Assembly (NCBI RefSeq): GCF_019048845.1
Contig: NZ_CP077426.1
Coordinates: 3,147,501-3,211,500 of the forward strand
Source of the DNA: Vibrio mimicus
Lineage (GTDB): Bacteria; Pseudomonadota; Gammaproteobacteria; Enterobacterales; Vibrionaceae
Direction: 5' to 3'
Length of the DNA: 64,000 nucleotides
Positions 62,238 through 64,000 of this stretch are shown in pieces (the stretch's first letter is position 1; each line of letters begins with the position of its first letter). A program made the position numbers and the translations under genes. Under the pieces are notes generated by a model, which saw only the letters and a list, made by a program, of their open reading frames with translations, did not search any database and was not told where the DNA came from.

Positions 62238-64000
62238 ATGCGCTTTACTGATGTTTTTATAAAACGTCCAGTTTTAGCGGTATCCATCAGCTTTTTGATC
62301 GTTCTGCTTGGTTTACAAGCCGTGTTCAAAATGCAGGTGCGCGAATACCCTGAAATGACCAATACCGTCGTGACGGTAACCACCAGTTACTATGGTGCGA
62401 GTGCCGACCTCGTCCAAGGCTTTATTACTCAACCTTTGGAACAAGCGGTCGCGCAAGCGGATAACATCGATTACATGACCTCACAGTCGGTACTCGGCCG
62501 CTCAACGATTACGGTAACCATGAAACTCAACACCGATCCTAACGCGGCGTTGTCGGATGTTTTGGCTAAAACCAACTCCGTTCGTTCTCAGCTTCCTAAA
62601 GAGTCGGAAGATCCAACCGTAACCATGTCGACTGGTTCAACGACTGCGGTACTTTACATCGGTTTCACCAGTGAAGAGCTGGCTTCTAGCCAGATCACTG
62701 ACTACCTAGAGCGCGTGGTTAATCCACAGCTTTACGCCGTTAATGGTGTGTCGAGTATCGATCTGTACGGAGGTATGAAATACGCACTGCGCGTCTGGCT
62801 TGATCCTGCAAAAATGGCAGCACTCAATATGTCTGCAACTGATGTGATGAGCATTCTCAATGCCAACAACTATCAGTCGGCCACCGGCCAAGCCACAGGA
62901 GAGTTTGTTCTCTATAACGGCAGTGCCGATACTCAGGTCTCCACGGTAGATGAGCTAGAAAATCTAGTGATTAAAGCTGAAAAAGGTAATGTGACGCGTC
63001 TTGGTGATATCGCCAAAGTCACCTTAGCTAAAAGCCATGATACCTATCGTGCTAGCGCCAATGGCCGTGAAGCTGTGGTAGCGGCAATCAACGCTGCGCC
63101 AAGTGCTAACCCAATCAATATCGCGAAAGATGTGCTCGACATGCTGCCAGAATTGCAGAAGAACATGCCAAGCAACATCAAGATGAACGTGTTGTATGAT
63201 TCAACGGTTGCAATCAACGAATCGATCCATGAGGTTATTAAAACCATCGTAGAAGCAGCGTTGATCGTTCTGGTGGTGATCACTCTGTTCTTGGGCTCAC
63301 TACGTGCGGTACTGATCCCGATTATAACCATCCCGCTTTCACTGATTGGTGTTGCGATGGTGATGCAGATGATGGGGTTCTCTTGGAACCTGATGACTCT
63401 ACTCGCCATGGTACTTGCCATCGGTCTGGTGGTTGATGATGCGATCGTGGTTCTAGAAAACGTTGATCGCCACATCAAAGAAGGGGAATCACCTTTCCGC
63501 GCTGCCATTATCGGTACCCGTGAGATTGCGATCCCCGTTGTTGCTATGACGCTCACCTTAGGTGCGGTGTATGCCCCCATCGCATTGATGGGCGGTATTA
63601 CGGGTGCGCTATTCAAAGAGTTTGCTCTTACGCTAGCGGGGGCGGTATTTGTTTCGGGGATTATCGCACTGACGTTATCACCGATGATGTGTTCAAAAAT
63701 GCTCAAGGCAAATGAAGCTCCGAACAAGTTTGAACTCAAGGTACACCATTTACTGGATCGCATGACAGCACGCTACGAGCGTATGCTCAGCGCCGTCATG
63801 GCACATCGTCCTGTGGTTATCGCGTTTGCATTTATCGTATTTGCTAGCCTTCCTATGCTGTTCAAGTTCATTCCAAGTGAGCTGGCACCATCGGAAGATA
63901 AAGGGGTAGTCATGTTGATGGGCACTGGCCCTTCTAACGCTAACCTCGATTATCTGGCTAATACGATGCATGACGTGAACCAAATTCTGTCTGATCAGCC
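62238..64000 (+). CDS. vexB: RND efflux pump (VexB-like), 3' end outside window
   Basis: 587 codons are present of a protein normally about 1020-1050 residues. MRFTDVFIKRPVLAVSISFL is the canonical RND start and first TM helix. The first porter domain follows, then TM2-TM6. The proton-relay Asp pair Asp400/Asp401 is in GLVVDDAIVVLENV. With VexA and TolC, V. cholerae VexB exports bile acids, detergents and antibiotics. AGGAGG-like GGAGG precedes the ATG by 5 bases. Confidence 0.93.
   Translation, partial: MRFTDVFIKRPVLAVSISFLIVLLGLQAVFKMQVREYPEMTNTVVTVTTSYYGASADLVQGFITQPLEQAVAQADNIDYMTSQSVLGRSTITVTMKLNTDPNAALSDVLAKTNSVRSQLPKESEDPTVTMSTGSTTAVLYIGFTSEELASSQITDYLERVVNPQLYAVNGVSSIDLYGGMKYALRVWLDPAKMAALNMSATDVMSILNANNYQSATGQATGEFVLYNGSADTQVSTVDELENLVIKAEKGNVTRLGDIAKVTLAKSHDTYRASANGREAVVAAINAAPSANPINIAKDVLDMLPELQKNMPSNIKMNVLYDSTVAINESIHEVIKTIVEAALIVLVVITLFLGSLRAVLIPIITIPLSLIGVAMVMQMMGFSWNLMTLLAMVLAIGLVVDDAIVVLENVDRHIKEGESPFRAAIIGTREIAIPVVAMTLTLGAVYAPIALMGGITGALFKEFALTLAGAVFVSGIIALTLSPMMCSKMLKANEAPNKFELKVHHLLDRMTARYERMLSAVMAHRPVVIAFAFIVFASLPMLFKFIPSELAPSEDKGVVMLMGTGPSNANLDYLANTMHDVNQILSDQ

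Overview
The window looks like chromosome I of Vibrio cholerae or a very close relative. The backbone gene order (ABC exporter, recQ, rarD, ggt, MCP, csrB-type RNA, uvrD, bufferin cluster, prlC, rlmJ, gor, peptide ABC transporter, Pro/His/Arg tRNAs, cytochrome c5, rep, vexR-vexA-vexB) fits that species. The island next to gor is recognisably Vibrio Seventh Pandemic island I (VSP-I). The species call rests on recognising genes and proteins, not on a database search.

Layout. 1-19399 is backbone: a partial minus-strand gene with a Fur-like site, an ABC exporter, a small protein gene overlapping recQ, rarD, gamma-glutamyltranspeptidase, a chemoreceptor, a CsrB-family RNA with an upstream GacA/VarA box, uvrD, a four-gene bufferin (copper metallophore) operon, prlC, rlmJ and gor. 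About 19400-33660 is the island. It has a four-gene recombination module (three tyrosine recombinases plus a small coiled-coil protein, as in GInt islands), the type II CBASS operon capV-dncV-cap2-cap3, small uncharacterised genes, a Xre regulator with two identical operators, and the avcI/avcD (difV/dcdV) deoxycytidylate-deaminase defence locus. TCTGGAAA-type repeats lie at both ends.

33717-42770 is backbone again: a SPOR-domain protein, a four-gene peptide ABC transporter with a fused double ATPase, five tRNAs including a Pro-His tandem duplication, cytochrome c5 and a DUF454 membrane protein. 42821-53739 is a complete minus-strand Tad/Flp pilus operon (flp-tadV-rcpC-rcpA-cpaD-tadZ-tadABCD-tadE-tadF-tadG). 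Divergent from it are two plus-strand genes: a 1204-residue repeat-bearing lipoprotein and a secreted DUF1566-type protein. The shared intergenic region carries a perfect Fur-box palindrome plus a second near-consensus one, so the locus is probably iron-regulated. From memory the El Tor reference has no Tad cluster here, so this looks like a second, strain-variable insertion between the DUF454 gene and rep. The window ends with rep, a TetR regulator with an operator over its own promoter, and an RND efflux adaptor and pump, the pump truncated by the window edge.

Working together: the island combines its own mobility genes with two anti-phage systems (cyclic-nucleotide-activated phospholipase, and dCTP/dCMP deamination) and a regulator that probably controls the neighbouring divergent genes. 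The Tad block makes, exports and anchors a type IVc pilus and may display an accessory lipoprotein. The bufferin operon should make a Cys-modified copper-binding peptide in the periplasm.
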